Shown: piece by piece, positions 9,301 to 17,207 of the stretch
Layout of the letters: each line of letters starts with the position of its first letter
Position numbering within the stretch: position 1 is the first letter of the stretch
NCBI GenBank assembly: GCA_027494165.1
Contig: JAOSJM010000005.1
Location: 930,001-994,000, forward strand
DNA length: 64,000 nt
Direction of reading: 5' to 3'
Origin: Acidimicrobiia bacterium
GTDB lineage: Bacteria; Actinomycetota; Acidimicrobiia; IMCC26256; JAOSJM01
The notes under the pieces: model-generated
What the model saw: the letters and a program-made list of their open reading frames with translations, nothing else
Told to the model about the DNA's origin: nothing
The model's database searches: none
Position numbers and translations under genes: made by a program

Positions 9301-10365
9301 TCAGGGCACGGCCACGTCGGAGTGGTCGCCGATCATCAGCCGGTACGACACCGGGCGGGCATCGCTGTGGGCCACGCGCGCACCCCGGCCGATGAGGCTG
9401 TCGGTGATCCGGCGCATCCCCTCGATCCGGGCCCCCTCGAGCAGGACCGAGTGCTCGAGCTCCGAGCCGATGACCTCGCAGTGGGCGGCGATCGACGAGA
9501 ACGGACCGACGTAGGAGTCCTCGACGACCGCGTCGCGCCCGATGGCCGCGGGACCCCGGACGGTGCTGCGCACGACCTTCGCCCCCTCCTCCACGAGGAC
9601 CTTGCCCTCGATCCGGGAGGCGTCGTCGACCGCACCCCGCACGTCGCGCTCCATGGCCTCGAGCACGATGCGGTTGGCCTCGAGGAGGTCCTGCAGCTTG
9701 CCGGTGTCGATCCACGGGGTGGTGAGGAGGTGCGGGCGCACGACACGCCCCTGGTCGACGAGCCACTGGATGGCGTCGGTGATCTCGAGCTCGCCGCGCC
9801 CCGACGGCGTGATCGACCGCACGGCCTCGTGGACGTGGCGGTCGAAGAGGTAGACGCCGACGAGGGCCAGGTCGCTGGGAGGGTTCGCGGGCTTCTCGAC
9901 CAGCCGCACGAGCTCGCCCTCCGGCCCGAGCTCCGCCACCCCGAACTGCTCGGGATGGGCGACCCGGGTGAGGAGGACGAGGGCGTCGGGCCGCTCCGTC
10001 TCGAACTCGCGGACGAAGGCCTCGATCCCGCCCACCACGAGGTTGTCGCCCAGGTACATGACGAAGGGCTCGTCGCCGAGGAAGTCGCGCGCGACGAGCA
10101 CGGCGTGCGCGAGGCCCAGCGGTGCCTCCTGGCGGAGGTAGGTGACGTCGAGCCCGAACCGCGAGCCGTCGCCCACGGCCGCACGGATGGCCTCGTGCGT
10201 GTCCCCGACGACGATGCCGACCTCGCGGATGCCGGTCGCGGCGATGGCCTCGAGCCCGAAGAAGAGGATGGGCTTGTTGGCCAGCGGGACGAGCTGCTTG
10301 GCGCTCGTGTAGGTGATCGGCCGCAGGCGGGTCCCGGACCCCCCGGCCAGGACGAGGGCCTTCAT
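9301..10365 (-). CDS. rfbA: Glucose-1-phosphate thymidylyltransferase, long form
   Basis: A 354-residue nucleotidylyltransferase converting glucose-1-phosphate and dTTP to dTDP-glucose (family role). The N-terminal signature MKALVLAGGSGTRLRPITYT, the QLVPLANKPIL loop, MYLGDN and VEKPANPPSDLA are present. After residue about 250 there is a hexapeptide-like left-handed beta-helix tail (IEGKVLVEEGAKVVRSTV, VVEDSYVGPFSSIA) that marks the long RmlA/StrD-type enzymes. It would feed deoxysugar donors to the glycan locus, although rfbB, rfbC and rfbD are not in view. ATG start with a TACCGT box eight bases upstream. Confidence 0.88.
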   Translation of the reverse strand: MKALVLAGGSGTRLRPITYTSAKQLVPLANKPILFFGLEAIAATGIREVGIVVGDTHEAIRAAVGDGSRFGLDVTYLRQEAPLGLAHAVLVARDFLGDEPFVMYLGDNLVVGGIEAFVREFETERPDALVLLTRVAHPEQFGVAELGPEGELVRLVEKPANPPSDLALVGVYLFDRHVHEAVRSITPSGRGELEITDAIQWLVDQGRVVRPHLLTTPWIDTGKLQDLLEANRIVLEAMERDVRGAVDDASRIEGKVLVEEGAKVVRSTVRGPAAIGRDAVVEDSYVGPFSSIAAHCEVIGSELEHSVLLEGARIEGMRRITDSLIGRGARVAHSDARPVSYRLMIGDHSDVAVP

Positions 10366-10429
10366 GGCCCACGACGGTAGCAGCCACGGACGGTGGGCTC
10401 TCCGGCGGATCGAGGGCGTCCGGACCCGG

Positions 10430-11179
10430 TCAGTACACCTGGCGGTCGAGCCAGCCGAGGAGCGCCGCGACGGCCCGGGGGTCGTGGCGGAGCCGGTGGC
10501 CGGCCGCGTGCACGACCTGCAGGACCGAGCCCGGCGCCGCCCGGGCGAGGCGGCGGGCCTGCTCGACCGGCACGCGGTCGTCGGCGGAGCCGTGGAGGAC
10601 GAGGAACGGGCGGGGCGGGATGCGGGCCGCCGCCGCCACGGGGTCGAGCTCGGCGACGGCCCGGGCCCAGGCGGCCGGATCGGGCGGGAACGCCGGGTCC
10701 CGGATCATGCCGATCCGCCGGACGTGCTCCACGAAGCGTCCCGGGTCACGGCCCCAGTCCCGCAGGGAGGCGTAGGCGCCGAGCGTGGCGACGCCCCGGA
10801 TCGAGGCGCCGCCGGCCGCGACGCAGATCGCCAGGACCCCGCCCATGCCGGCCCCGGCCAGCCAGACGCCGGTCACGCGGCGACGCTCGAGCTCGGCCAC
10901 CGCCGCCCGGAGGTCGGCCATCCAGCCCTCGATCGAGAAGTCACCCTCCGACGACCCGGTTCCCCGGAAGTTGAAGGTCAGGACGGCCCACCCGCAGTGG
11001 CGGACGATCCGGTCGGCGAGCTCGGGGTAGGTCGCCCCCGACGTGGCGGCCCCCCGTGGCCCGCTGGGGAACCCGTGGCACAGCACGAGGCCGCGCACCC
11101 TCGCCTGGTGCGGCGGGCGGGCGAAGTGCGCGGCGAGGCGGAGACCCTCGGAGTCGAACGAGTCGTCCACGCTGCCCAT
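10430..11179 (-). CDS. Alpha/beta hydrolase
   Basis: A 249-residue soluble alpha/beta-hydrolase-fold protein. Early HG motif (GLVLCHGFPSGPRG) and FNFRGTGSSEGDF fit the dienelactone hydrolase/serine aminopeptidase-like group. The nucleophile elbow position reads LAGAGMGGVLA, so the usual GXSXG serine is replaced by Ala; the acid (HGSADDRVPVEQA) and His (HAAGHRL) are present. Loss of the serine makes ordinary esterase activity doubtful. Three starts are possible (ATG 11206, ATG 11179, GTG 11170); GGGAGGG lies just before 11179 and ten bases before 11170. It faces the DUF1802 gene across a short divergent promoter. Confidence 0.7.
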   Translation of the reverse strand: MGSVDDSFDSEGLRLAAHFARPPHQARVRGLVLCHGFPSGPRGAATSGATYPELADRIVRHCGWAVLTFNFRGTGSSEGDFSIEGWMADLRAAVAELERRRVTGVWLAGAGMGGVLAICVAAGGASIRGVATLGAYASLRDWGRDPGRFVEHVRRIGMIRDPAFPPDPAAWARAVAELDPVAAAARIPPRPFLVLHGSADDRVPVEQARRLARAAPGSVLQVVHAAGHRLRHDPRAVAALLGWLDRQVY

Positions 11180-11219
11180 CCCTCCCGGTCGGCGAAGAGC
11201 CTCCATTATCCTGGGCGGC

Positions 11220-11738
11220 GTGGGTACCCCTGCGCTGCGGATCTGGCCGGCCGTCGCCCACGCGCTGCTCCAGGGCGAGCAGGTCGTCGCCCTGCTCCCC
11301 GCCGGTGCCGGTGTCCCGCCCGACCGGCTCTGGCTCCTGCCCACGGCCACGGGCCAGTCCGTCGAGCTCCTCAAGCCCGCGTACCGGCGGTGGGCGGAGA
11401 CCGCCGAACCGTCCGGCACCGCCCCGGGCTGGGCCGAGGTCGTCGACGTCGCCGAGGTCGACGAGCCCTCGGTCCTCGACGCGCTCGACGCCAAGACCGT
11501 CCGCTCGACCGCCGACCCCGCCGCGCTGCTCCCCGCCCGCGTCCTCGTGCTCCGGGTCCACCAGGCCCACGGGCCGCCGAGCGTCGCGGCCGCGCCCGGA
11601 GGGGTGTCGATCGTGGAGGTCGAGGGGCTGGCGGCGCCCGGCTCGACCCCCGGCGAGCCGGTGCTCTCGGACGTCGCCTTCGAGGCCCGCCGCAAGGGCG
11701 TCGAGGACTCGCTGTCGGCGGCACGGGCGTCCGCGTAG
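11220..11738 (+). CDS. DUF1802 family protein
   Basis: A 172-residue protein that resembles DUF1802: LRIWPAVAHALLQGEQVVAL near the N-terminus and LWLLPTATGQSVELLKPAYRRW around residue 40. No function is established for the family. GTG 11220 lies seven bases after a TATCCT box (11205-11210), so the mRNA is probably leaderless. No membrane segment. The last third (SVAAAPGGVSIVEVEGLAAP) is proline/alanine-rich. It is divergent from the hydrolase and convergent with the small gene at 11769. Confidence 0.7.
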   Translation: MGTPALRIWPAVAHALLQGEQVVALLPAGAGVPPDRLWLLPTATGQSVELLKPAYRRWAETAEPSGTAPGWAEVVDVAEVDEPSVLDALDAKTVRSTADPAALLPARVLVLRVHQAHGPPSVAAAPGGVSIVEVEGLAAPGSTPGEPVLSDVAFEARRKGVEDSLSAARASA

Positions 11739-11768
11739 CTCCGCCCGCTGACGTCGGCGACCCGGCCG

Positions 11769-11990
11769 TCAGGACCCGGTGGCCGCTCCGGCGGCGCGGA
11801 TCGAGCGATGGGGCCGGTAGCCCCGGTTGCGGGCCTCGGCGAGGGTGTCGGGACCGAAGCAGGTGAGCTGCTCCACGGCCGCCAGCTCGTCGACGAGCCC
11901 CTCTGGGAGGTCCAGGTCCGTGTCGTAGACGACCTGGCGGCGCTTGTCACCGACGTAGCGGTTGTCCTCGAACCTCGGTAGACGGCCCAC
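11769..11990 (-). CDS. Small conserved protein of unknown function
   Basis: A 73-residue basic/acidic mixed protein (starts MGRLPRFEDNRYVGDKR, then VVYDTDLDLPEGLVDEL) with a single Cys (TCFGPDTLAEARNRGYRP). No signal peptide or membrane segment. It does not match a family I can name. The GAGGAGCCGAGTGGG stretch before ATG 11990 supplies a ribosome-binding site. It is followed by a perfect palindrome at 12056-12086 on its upstream side, which separates it from the next unit. Confidence 0.6.
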   Translation of the reverse strand: MGRLPRFEDNRYVGDKRRQVVYDTDLDLPEGLVDELAAVEQLTCFGPDTLAEARNRGYRPHRSIRAAGAATGS

Positions 11991-12055
11991 TCGGCTCCTC
12001 CTCGCTGCGCGACCGCACGAGGCTACCCGGCCCGCGACCCGGGATCCCCGAGACG

Positions 12056-12086
12056 CGATCGGGGGCGCCCGAGGCGCCCCCGATCG
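12056..12086. terminator. Perfect 14-bp hairpin, bidirectional terminator candidate
   Basis: The arms at 12056-12069 and 12073-12086 are perfect reverse complements (CGATCGGGGGCGCC) around a CGA loop. No T-tract follows on either strand, as is common for actinobacterial terminators. It would end leftward transcripts arriving from 12.2-12.3 kb just before the promoter region of the gene at 11990. Confidence 0.6.
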
Positions 12087-12270
12087 GTCGTCATCGGCTG
12101 ATTCTGCTCGCCGCCGGTGTTCACTGCGGGGGGGACGAGGTCCCGCCCGGTCGGCGAGGGCGCGGCGGTTGGACTCCGCCAGATGGTCCAGCCCGACCGC
12201 CTAGCGGCCGCGCACCTCCAGAGTCCCGCGTTGATCATGCATGCGTGGACCACCTCCTTTCCCTGGTGCC
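12087..12270 (-). other. Candidate structured small RNA or mRNA leader with its own promoter
   Basis: No long gene is convincing in 12087-12200, yet the minus strand shows ordered elements. They are a TTGACG -35-like box (plus 12302-12307), a TGCTAC/TACAAG -10-like stretch (12274-12282), an AAAGGAGGTGGTCC site (12247-12260) nearly identical to the anti-16S consensus, a 13-codon ORF (12201-12242), a stem-loop with GGCGGT/ACCGCC arms (12164-12201), a second GGGAC-type stem with a C7 run (about 12125-12147) and the terminator hairpin at 12056-12086. Together this looks like an independent transcript of about 210 nt. Promoter spacing is not ideal, so this is inference. Confidence 0.4.
12201..12242 (-). 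CDS. Candidate 13-residue peptide ORF with near-perfect Shine-Dalgarno
   Basis: The ATG at 12242 is preceded, ten bases from the GGAGG core, by AAAGGAGGTGGTCC, the strongest ribosome-binding site seen in the window. The peptide reads MHDQRGTLEVRGR and stops at TAG 12201-12203. It shares its frame with the tail of the larger ORF that starts at 12764, so it could also be just the end of that protein. No family recognised. The strength of the site is what makes translation plausible. Confidence 0.35.
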   Translation of the reverse strand: MHDQRGTLEVRGR

Positions 12271-12764
12271 TCACTTGTAGCACGCGGACGGAGGGTCCCG
12301 CCGTCAAGAAGGGGGCTCGTCGGGGTGGTGGGCCGGGTCGGACCCGGTCGGGGGCCCACGGCCCCGATGGCCCGCAGGTAGCCGAGCTGGGTCTCGACCA
12401 CGGCGAAGACCTGCTCGGGAAGGTAGGCCTCCCCCGTCGCCGCGGCCCGCTCCAGGATGTACTCGACCGTCTCCGAACCGCCGACGACCACCGAGCCCGG
12501 CGGGAGGGCGGTCGAACCGTTCACCGAGACCCCTTTGCGGCGGAAGTACTCGAGCTGGAAGCCCAGGATCCGCCGGACGTCGTCGGGGGTCAGGGTGGCG
12601 GCCACGTCGTCGGGGACGTGGGCGACGACCCAGTCGAAGGCCTCGTCCTCGTCGAAGAGGGGCGGGGGCGGAGCGGCCGAGAGCCGCGCCGCCTCGCGCA
12701 GCACGAGCAGCGCGGCGACGCCGAGCACCAACCCCAGCACGAGTATGCCGGCCACCAGGACCAT
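12201..12764 (-). CDS. Membrane-anchored protein of unknown function
   Basis: A 187-residue ORF with an N-terminal hydrophobic anchor (MVLVAGILVLGLVLGVAALLVL), an acidic linker (LFDEDEAFDWVVAHV) and a helical soluble domain (DDVAATLTPDDVRRILGFQLEYFRRKGV ... ILERAAATGEAYLPEQVFAVVETQLGYL). The last 45 residues are low complexity and of doubtful reality: restoring one C to the C5 run around 12349-12353 would end the protein at a TGA at about 12304, just where a TTGACG promoter box begins. Function unknown; the cytoplasmic domain may bind a partner. Start chosen at ATG 12764 because the hydrophobic segment follows immediately. Confidence 0.6.
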   Translation of the reverse strand: MVLVAGILVLGLVLGVAALLVLREAARLSAAPPPPLFDEDEAFDWVVAHVPDDVAATLTPDDVRRILGFQLEYFRRKGVSVNGSTALPPGSVVVGGSETVEYILERAAATGEAYLPEQVFAVVETQLGYLRAIGAVGPRPGPTRPTTPTSPLLDGGTLRPRATSEAPGKGGGPRMHDQRGTLEVRGR

Positions 12765-12811
12765 CGTCGCAGGCTACCGCCGCCCGTTCCCCGGCCTCCT
12801 GCCGGGTCCGA

Positions 12812-14612
12812 CTACGAGGACACCATCCCCACGATCGGCCGGGCCGGCGCCATCGCCCCCGTCGACCCGAAGAACCCCGCGTCCCCGAACGAGAAGATCC
12901 CCCGTCCGAGGCCACCAGCCAATAGCCCCGACCCGTCGGCGTCGAGGCCATCCCCACGATCGGCCGGGCCAGCGCCATCGCCCCCGTCGACCCGAAGAAC
13001 CCCGCGTCCCCGAACGAGAAGATCCCCCGTCCGACGCCACCAGCCAATAGCCCCGACCCGTCGGCGTCGACGCCATCCCCACGATCGGCCGGGCCAGCGC
13101 CATCGCCCCCGTCGACCCGAAGAACCCCGCGTCCCCGAACGAGAAGATCCCCCGTCCGACGCCACCAGCCAATAGCCCCGACCCGTCGGCGTCGACGCCA
13201 TCCCCACGATCGGCCGGGCCAGCGCCATCGCCCCCGTCGACCCGAAGAACCCCGCGTCCCCGAACGAGAAGATCCCCCGTCCGACGCCACCAGCCAATAG
13301 CCCCGACCCGTCGGCGTCGACGCCATCCCCACGATCGGCCGGGCCAGCGCCATCGCCCCCGTCGACCCGAAGAACCCCGCGTCCCCGAACGAGAAGATCC
13401 CCCGTCCGACGCCACCAGCCGGTAGCCCGACCCCGAGATCCCCGGCGAGGCGAGACCCTCGACCCGCCGGACGCGCGGTCGGCTCTGCTCGGCCACGTAG
13501 CCGTTGCCGTGGCGGTCGATCGCCACGGCGGCAGCGAACTTGAGCTGGGCCGCGGTGGCCGGGCCCCCGTCACCGCAGCTGCCGGCGAGATCGTCGCAGG
13601 ACGCCCCGTCGCCGACCACGGTCGTGATCGTCCCGCTCGCGTCGACCCTTCGGACCACCGCCGCGAGCCGGTCGGCGATGAAGACGTTCCCGGCCGGATC
13701 GACGGCGAGCCCGTCTGGCTGCTCGAACGTCGCGTCGGCGGCCGGTCCCTCGTCGCCTGCGCTGCCGAGCGCTCCGGTCCCCGCGAATCGCGAGATCACG
13801 CCCTGCGGATCGACCTTGCGGACCCGGCGGCCGTTGTACTCGGCGACGTAGAGGTTCCCCGCCGCGTCGACGGCCACGCCCGAGGGCGAGTCGAGCCCCG
13901 CCGCGCTCGCCTGACCTCCGTCGCCGCACGGACCGGCCAGGGCGCCACACGTGCCACCGGTTCCGACCACCGTCGTGATGACGCCCGTCGAGGCGTCGAC
14001 CCTGCGAACCCGCTCGCCGTCGAACTCCGCGATGAACAGGTTCCCCGCCGCGTCGACGGCGACGTCCGACGGCAGGTCGAGCCGGGCGTCGGTGGCCGGG
14101 CCCCCGTCTCCGGAGGAGCCCGAGAGGCCGGTCCCCGCCACGGTGGTGATCACGCCGGACGCGGCGTCGACCCTGCGAACCCGGTTGGCCGCGACGTCTG
14201 CGATGAAGAGGTTGCCGGCGGCGTCGACGGCCAGGCCGCCCGGCGACTCGAAGGTCGCCGCCGTGGCGGGGCCTCCGTCTCCGGTGGACCTGAACGCACC
14301 GGTGCCGGCGACGGTCGAGATCGTCCCGCCCGGCGCCACCATGCGGACACGAAGCCCGAACATCCCGTCCGCGACGTACAGGTTGCCCGTCGCGTCCGCG
14401 GCGAGCCCGACCGGGTAGGCGAGCGCCGCCCCGATGGCCGGGCCGCCGTCGCCACACGCCGCGGTGGTGTCGGGCCAGCACAGGGCGGCGCTCCCGGCGA
14501 AGGTGCTGATCTCCCCGTCGGCGGCCCCGGCCGGAGCCGGATCGGATGCCGGGAAAGCCGCGACGAGGAGCGCGAGGACGAAGACGACACGAACACGGCG
14601 AGACGGCATCAT
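12812..14612 (-). CDS. Secreted NHL-repeat protein with C-terminal [10 protein letters not shown] repeats (frame-broken)
   Basis: ATG 14612 follows GGAGGTCCCACG and begins a signal peptide ([22 protein letters not shown]). Residues about 35-390 hold six or seven NHL beta-propeller repeats, each with [14 protein letters not shown]-like and RVRRVD strands and GDGGPAT loops. Then come five copies of a unit reading [42 protein letters not shown] (42 residues), a repeat common in actinobacterial secreted proteins. Each DNA unit is 125 rather than 126 bp because of a G5 run, so the frame rotates at every copy; restoring one G per copy yields a clean end (PIVGMVSS, stop 12812). Extracellular, probably ligand- or protein-binding; exact role unknown. 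Confidence 0.7.
12813..13437 (-). repeat. Five tandem 125-bp coding repeats
   Basis: The landmark GATCCCCC recurs at 12896, 13021, 13146, 13271 and 13396, exactly 125 bp apart, and the copies differ at only a handful of positions. The unit encodes the 42-residue [10 protein letters not shown] module of the overlying gene but lacks one base of the expected 126. Near identity between copies suggests recent amplification or gene conversion, or consensus collapse in assembly. Confidence 0.9.
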
Positions 14613-14689
14613 CGTGGGACCTCCGGACCGGACACTGGTGCGGAGTCTTCCCGACACTCAGCGCGCGAACGCGGACCCCCGGACACGCG

Positions 14690-14716
14690 ACGGGGCCCCG
14701 CTCCCGCGGGGCCCGT
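14690..14716 (-). terminator. GC-rich hairpin downstream of the acyl-CoA dehydrogenase operon
   Basis: The arms ACGGGGCCCCGC (14690-14701) and GCGGGGCCCGT (14706-14716) pair over 11 bp with one bulged G around a four-base loop. The hairpin lies 27 bp past the stop of the leftward gene at 14743 and before the NHL gene, so it is a likely operon terminator; no T-tract is seen. Confidence 0.6.
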
Positions 14717-14742
14717 CTGCGTGCCGCCGTGCGGCGCGTCCG

Positions 14743-15873
14743 TCAGATGCCGATGCGCTGGGCCAGCAGCTCCCGGTGGTACGTGGCGTCGCCCAGGAGG
14801 ATCTCGGAGCTCTTGGCCCGCTTGAAGTAGAGGTGGGCGTCGTGCTCCCAGGTGAAGCCGATACCGCCGTGGATCTGGATGTTCTCGGCCGCCGCGTGGA
14901 AGTAGGCGTCCGAGCAGTAGGCCTTGGCCAGGCTCGCCACGACGGGGAGCTCCTCGTTGTCCTCGGCGGCCGCCCACGAGGCGTAGTACGCCGCCGACTT
15001 GCCCGACTCGACCTCGAGCAGCATGTCCGCGCACTTGTGCTTGATGGCCTGGAACGATCCGATCGGGCGACCGAACTGCACCCGCACCTTGGCGTACTCG
15101 ACCGACATCTCGAGGACCTTCTGGGCCCCGCCGATCATCTCGTTGGCCAGGCACACCGCGGCCTGGTCGAGGGTCTTCGACAGCGCCGCCCACCCGGAGC
15201 CGGGGTCGCCCAGCGCCTGCGCCCGCACCCCGGAGAGCTCGAGGCGGGCCTGCTTGCGGGTCTGGTCCATGGTCGACAGGGCGGTGCGGGAGAGCCCGTC
15301 GGCGTCACCCTCGACGGTGAAGAACCCGATCCCCTCCTCGCCGCTGGTCCCGGGCTGCCGGGCGGCCACCACGACCAGGTCGGCGGTGTGGCCGTCGAGG
15401 ACGAACATCTTGGAGCCGTCGAGCACGTAGGCGTCGCCGTCGGGCCGGGCCTCCATCGTGATCCCCGAGGCGTCCCAGCGGCCGTTGTCCTCGGTGAACG
15501 CCATGGTCGCGACGGTCTCCCCCGAGGCGATGCCGGGCAGGAGCGCGCCCTTCTGCTCGTCGGTCCCGGCGTTCATGATGGCGTTGGCCGCCAGGGCGAC
15601 GGTCGAGAAGTACGGGGCGCAGAGCAGGACCCGGCCCATCTCCTCGAGCACGATCCCCAGCTCGACGAACGTGAACCCCTGGCCGCCGTAGGCCTCGGGG
15701 ATGTGCAGGCTCTGGAGCCCCAGCTCCTGGGCCATCTGCTTCCAGACGGCCTCGTCGTAGCCCTCCGTCGTCTCCATGAGGCGACGGACCTCGGTCGAGG
15801 GCGACTTCGTCTCCATGAACTTGCGGACGGCGTCGCGAAGCTGGTCCTGCTCCTCGGAAAAGGCGAAGTTCAC
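14743..15873 (-). CDS. Acyl-CoA dehydrogenase family protein (second subunit of a pair)
   Basis: A 376-residue flavoenzyme-fold protein oxidising acyl-CoA to enoyl-CoA (family role). Start GTG 15873, six bases after AAAGGAG. Domains in order: helical N-domain (FAFSEEQDQLRDAVRKFMETKS), beta-domain with MAFTEDNGRWDASGI, and a C-terminal helical domain with VQFGRPIGSFQAIKHKCADM and IQIHGGIGFTWEHDAHLYFKRAK. The FAD/acyl-CoA binding signature IHGGIGFTWEHD is intact. It is 11 bp from the first ACAD gene; such adjacent unlike pairs form alpha2-beta2 dehydrogenases in actinobacterial steroid or branched fatty-acid degradation. Substrate not known. Confidence 0.88.
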   Translation of the reverse strand: MNFAFSEEQDQLRDAVRKFMETKSPSTEVRRLMETTEGYDEAVWKQMAQELGLQSLHIPEAYGGQGFTFVELGIVLEEMGRVLLCAPYFSTVALAANAIMNAGTDEQKGALLPGIASGETVATMAFTEDNGRWDASGITMEARPDGDAYVLDGSKMFVLDGHTADLVVVAARQPGTSGEEGIGFFTVEGDADGLSRTALSTMDQTRKQARLELSGVRAQALGDPGSGWAALSKTLDQAAVCLANEMIGGAQKVLEMSVEYAKVRVQFGRPIGSFQAIKHKCADMLLEVESGKSAAYYASWAAAEDNEELPVVASLAKAYCSDAYFHAAAENIQIHGGIGFTWEHDAHLYFKRAKSSEILLGDATYHRELLAQRIGI

Positions 15874-15884
15874 CGATGTCTCCT

Positions 15885-17072
15885 TTACGCCCGTGGCTCG
15901 CGCGGGAGCCCGAGCACCCGCTCTCCGACGATGTTGCGCTGGATCTCGCTGCTGCCGGCGTAGATGGTCTCCGCCCGGCTCGACAGGAACGCCTGCTGGA
16001 GGTCGTCGAGCACGTAGGTGCCCGGAGGCCCGGAGAGCACCTGCGAGGAGGGCCCGAGGACCTCCATCGCCAGCTCGCCCAGGCCCCGGTGCCAGGTGCT
16101 CCAGTAGAGCTTCCCGATGCTGGCCTCGGGTCCGACGACGCCGGTCCGCACGATGTTGGTGAGCATGCGCAGACCGTTGTACCGCATGATCTCGACGCCC
16201 GCGTAGGCCTGGGCCAGCCGCTGCCTGGTCCGCGGGTCGTCGCCGGCGCCGGTGCGGCGGGCCACCTCGAACAGGTCGGCCAGCTCGCGCCGGAAGGCGA
16301 GCTGCTGGGACAGGAAAGCGGTACCCCGCTCGAAGCCGAGCGTGGCCATGGCCACCTTCCAGCCGTCGTCCACGGCACCGACCACGTTCTCGCGGGCCGT
16401 GCGGGCCTCGTCGAAGAAGACCTCGTTGAACTCGGCCGACCCCGTGATCTGGCGCAGCGGGCGGACGCTGACGCCGGGCTGGTCCATGGGGATCAGGAGG
16501 TAGGAGATCCCCTTGTGCGCCGGGGCGTCGGGGTTGGTCCGCACGACCGCGAAGCACCAGTCGGCCCGGTGGGCGAGCGTGGTCCACACCTTCTGGCCGG
16601 TGACCACCCACTCGTCGCCGTCGAGGACGGCCCGGGTCTGGACGTTGGAGAGGTCGCTGCCCGCGTCCGGCTCCGAGTAGCCCTGGCACCACAGCTCCTC
16701 GACCGACTGGATCCTCGGGAGGAAGCGGTGCTTCTGCGCCTCGGTGCCGTGGGCGATGAGCGTGGGGGCGAACAGCCCCTCCCCGAAGAAGCTGACCCGG
16801 GCCGGGGCCCGGGCCTTCACGTACTCCTCGTTGAAGATCACCTGCTCGAGGATCGTCGCCCCGCGACCCCCGTACTCCTTCGGCCAGCTCATGCCGACCC
16901 AGCCGGCGCGACCGAGCTCCCGCTCCCAGGCCAGACGGATGTCGTAGCCCTCCTCGTCGGCCGGGCCTCCACGGGCGCCGACCTCCGCGAACTCGCCGAC
17001 CAGGTGCTCGGCGAGCCACGTGCGCACCTCGTCGCGGAACGCGGCCTCTTCGGGGGTGTCGCGGAAGTCCAA
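15885..17072 (-). CDS. Acyl-CoA dehydrogenase family protein (first subunit of a pair)
   Basis: A 395-residue acyl-CoA dehydrogenase beginning at TTG 17072, six bases after AAGGAG; the ORF continues upstream without homology. It contains WPKEYGGRGATILEQVIFNEE, CQGYSEPDAGSDLSNVQTRA (flavin site), VVTGQKVWTTLAHRADW, and a C-terminal AETIYAGSSEIQRNIVGERVLGLP, the SSEIQRN signature that contacts FAD of the neighbouring subunit. Its TAA overlaps the ribosome-binding site of the second gene. The two proteins share fold but little sequence, as expected for a heteromeric ACAD. Confidence 0.9.
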   Translation of the reverse strand: MDFRDTPEEAAFRDEVRTWLAEHLVGEFAEVGARGGPADEEGYDIRLAWERELGRAGWVGMSWPKEYGGRGATILEQVIFNEEYVKARAPARVSFFGEGLFAPTLIAHGTEAQKHRFLPRIQSVEELWCQGYSEPDAGSDLSNVQTRAVLDGDEWVVTGQKVWTTLAHRADWCFAVVRTNPDAPAHKGISYLLIPMDQPGVSVRPLRQITGSAEFNEVFFDEARTARENVVGAVDDGWKVAMATLGFERGTAFLSQQLAFRRELADLFEVARRTGAGDDPRTRQRLAQAYAGVEIMRYNGLRMLTNIVRTGVVGPEASIGKLYWSTWHRGLGELAMEVLGPSSQVLSGPPGTYVLDDLQQAFLSSRAETIYAGSSEIQRNIVGERVLGLPREPRA

Positions 17073-17207
17073 CCTCTGCTCCTTGGGCGCCCGGCGAGGG
17101 CGCAGGCGAGCGCGCCGCGCAGGGTACTGGACCGGGCGGTCAAGTTTCCAGACAGCGCCCGTCCGAGGCCGCGGGGCGGCACGGTCGGCCACCGGTAGCC
17201 TGGGGCC

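Noticed and set aside
12023-12307. A 94-residue minus-strand ORF beginning MINAGLWRCAAARR
   Set aside because: Its ATG at 12238 is worse placed for the ribosome-binding site than ATG 12242, and the frame runs through hairpins and the terminator into the promoter of the next gene.
12813-13437. Regularly spaced near-identical units that could suggest a CRISPR array
   Set aside because: Units are contiguous 125-bp repeats without unique spacers and encode a known actinobacterial protein module; no cas genes nearby.
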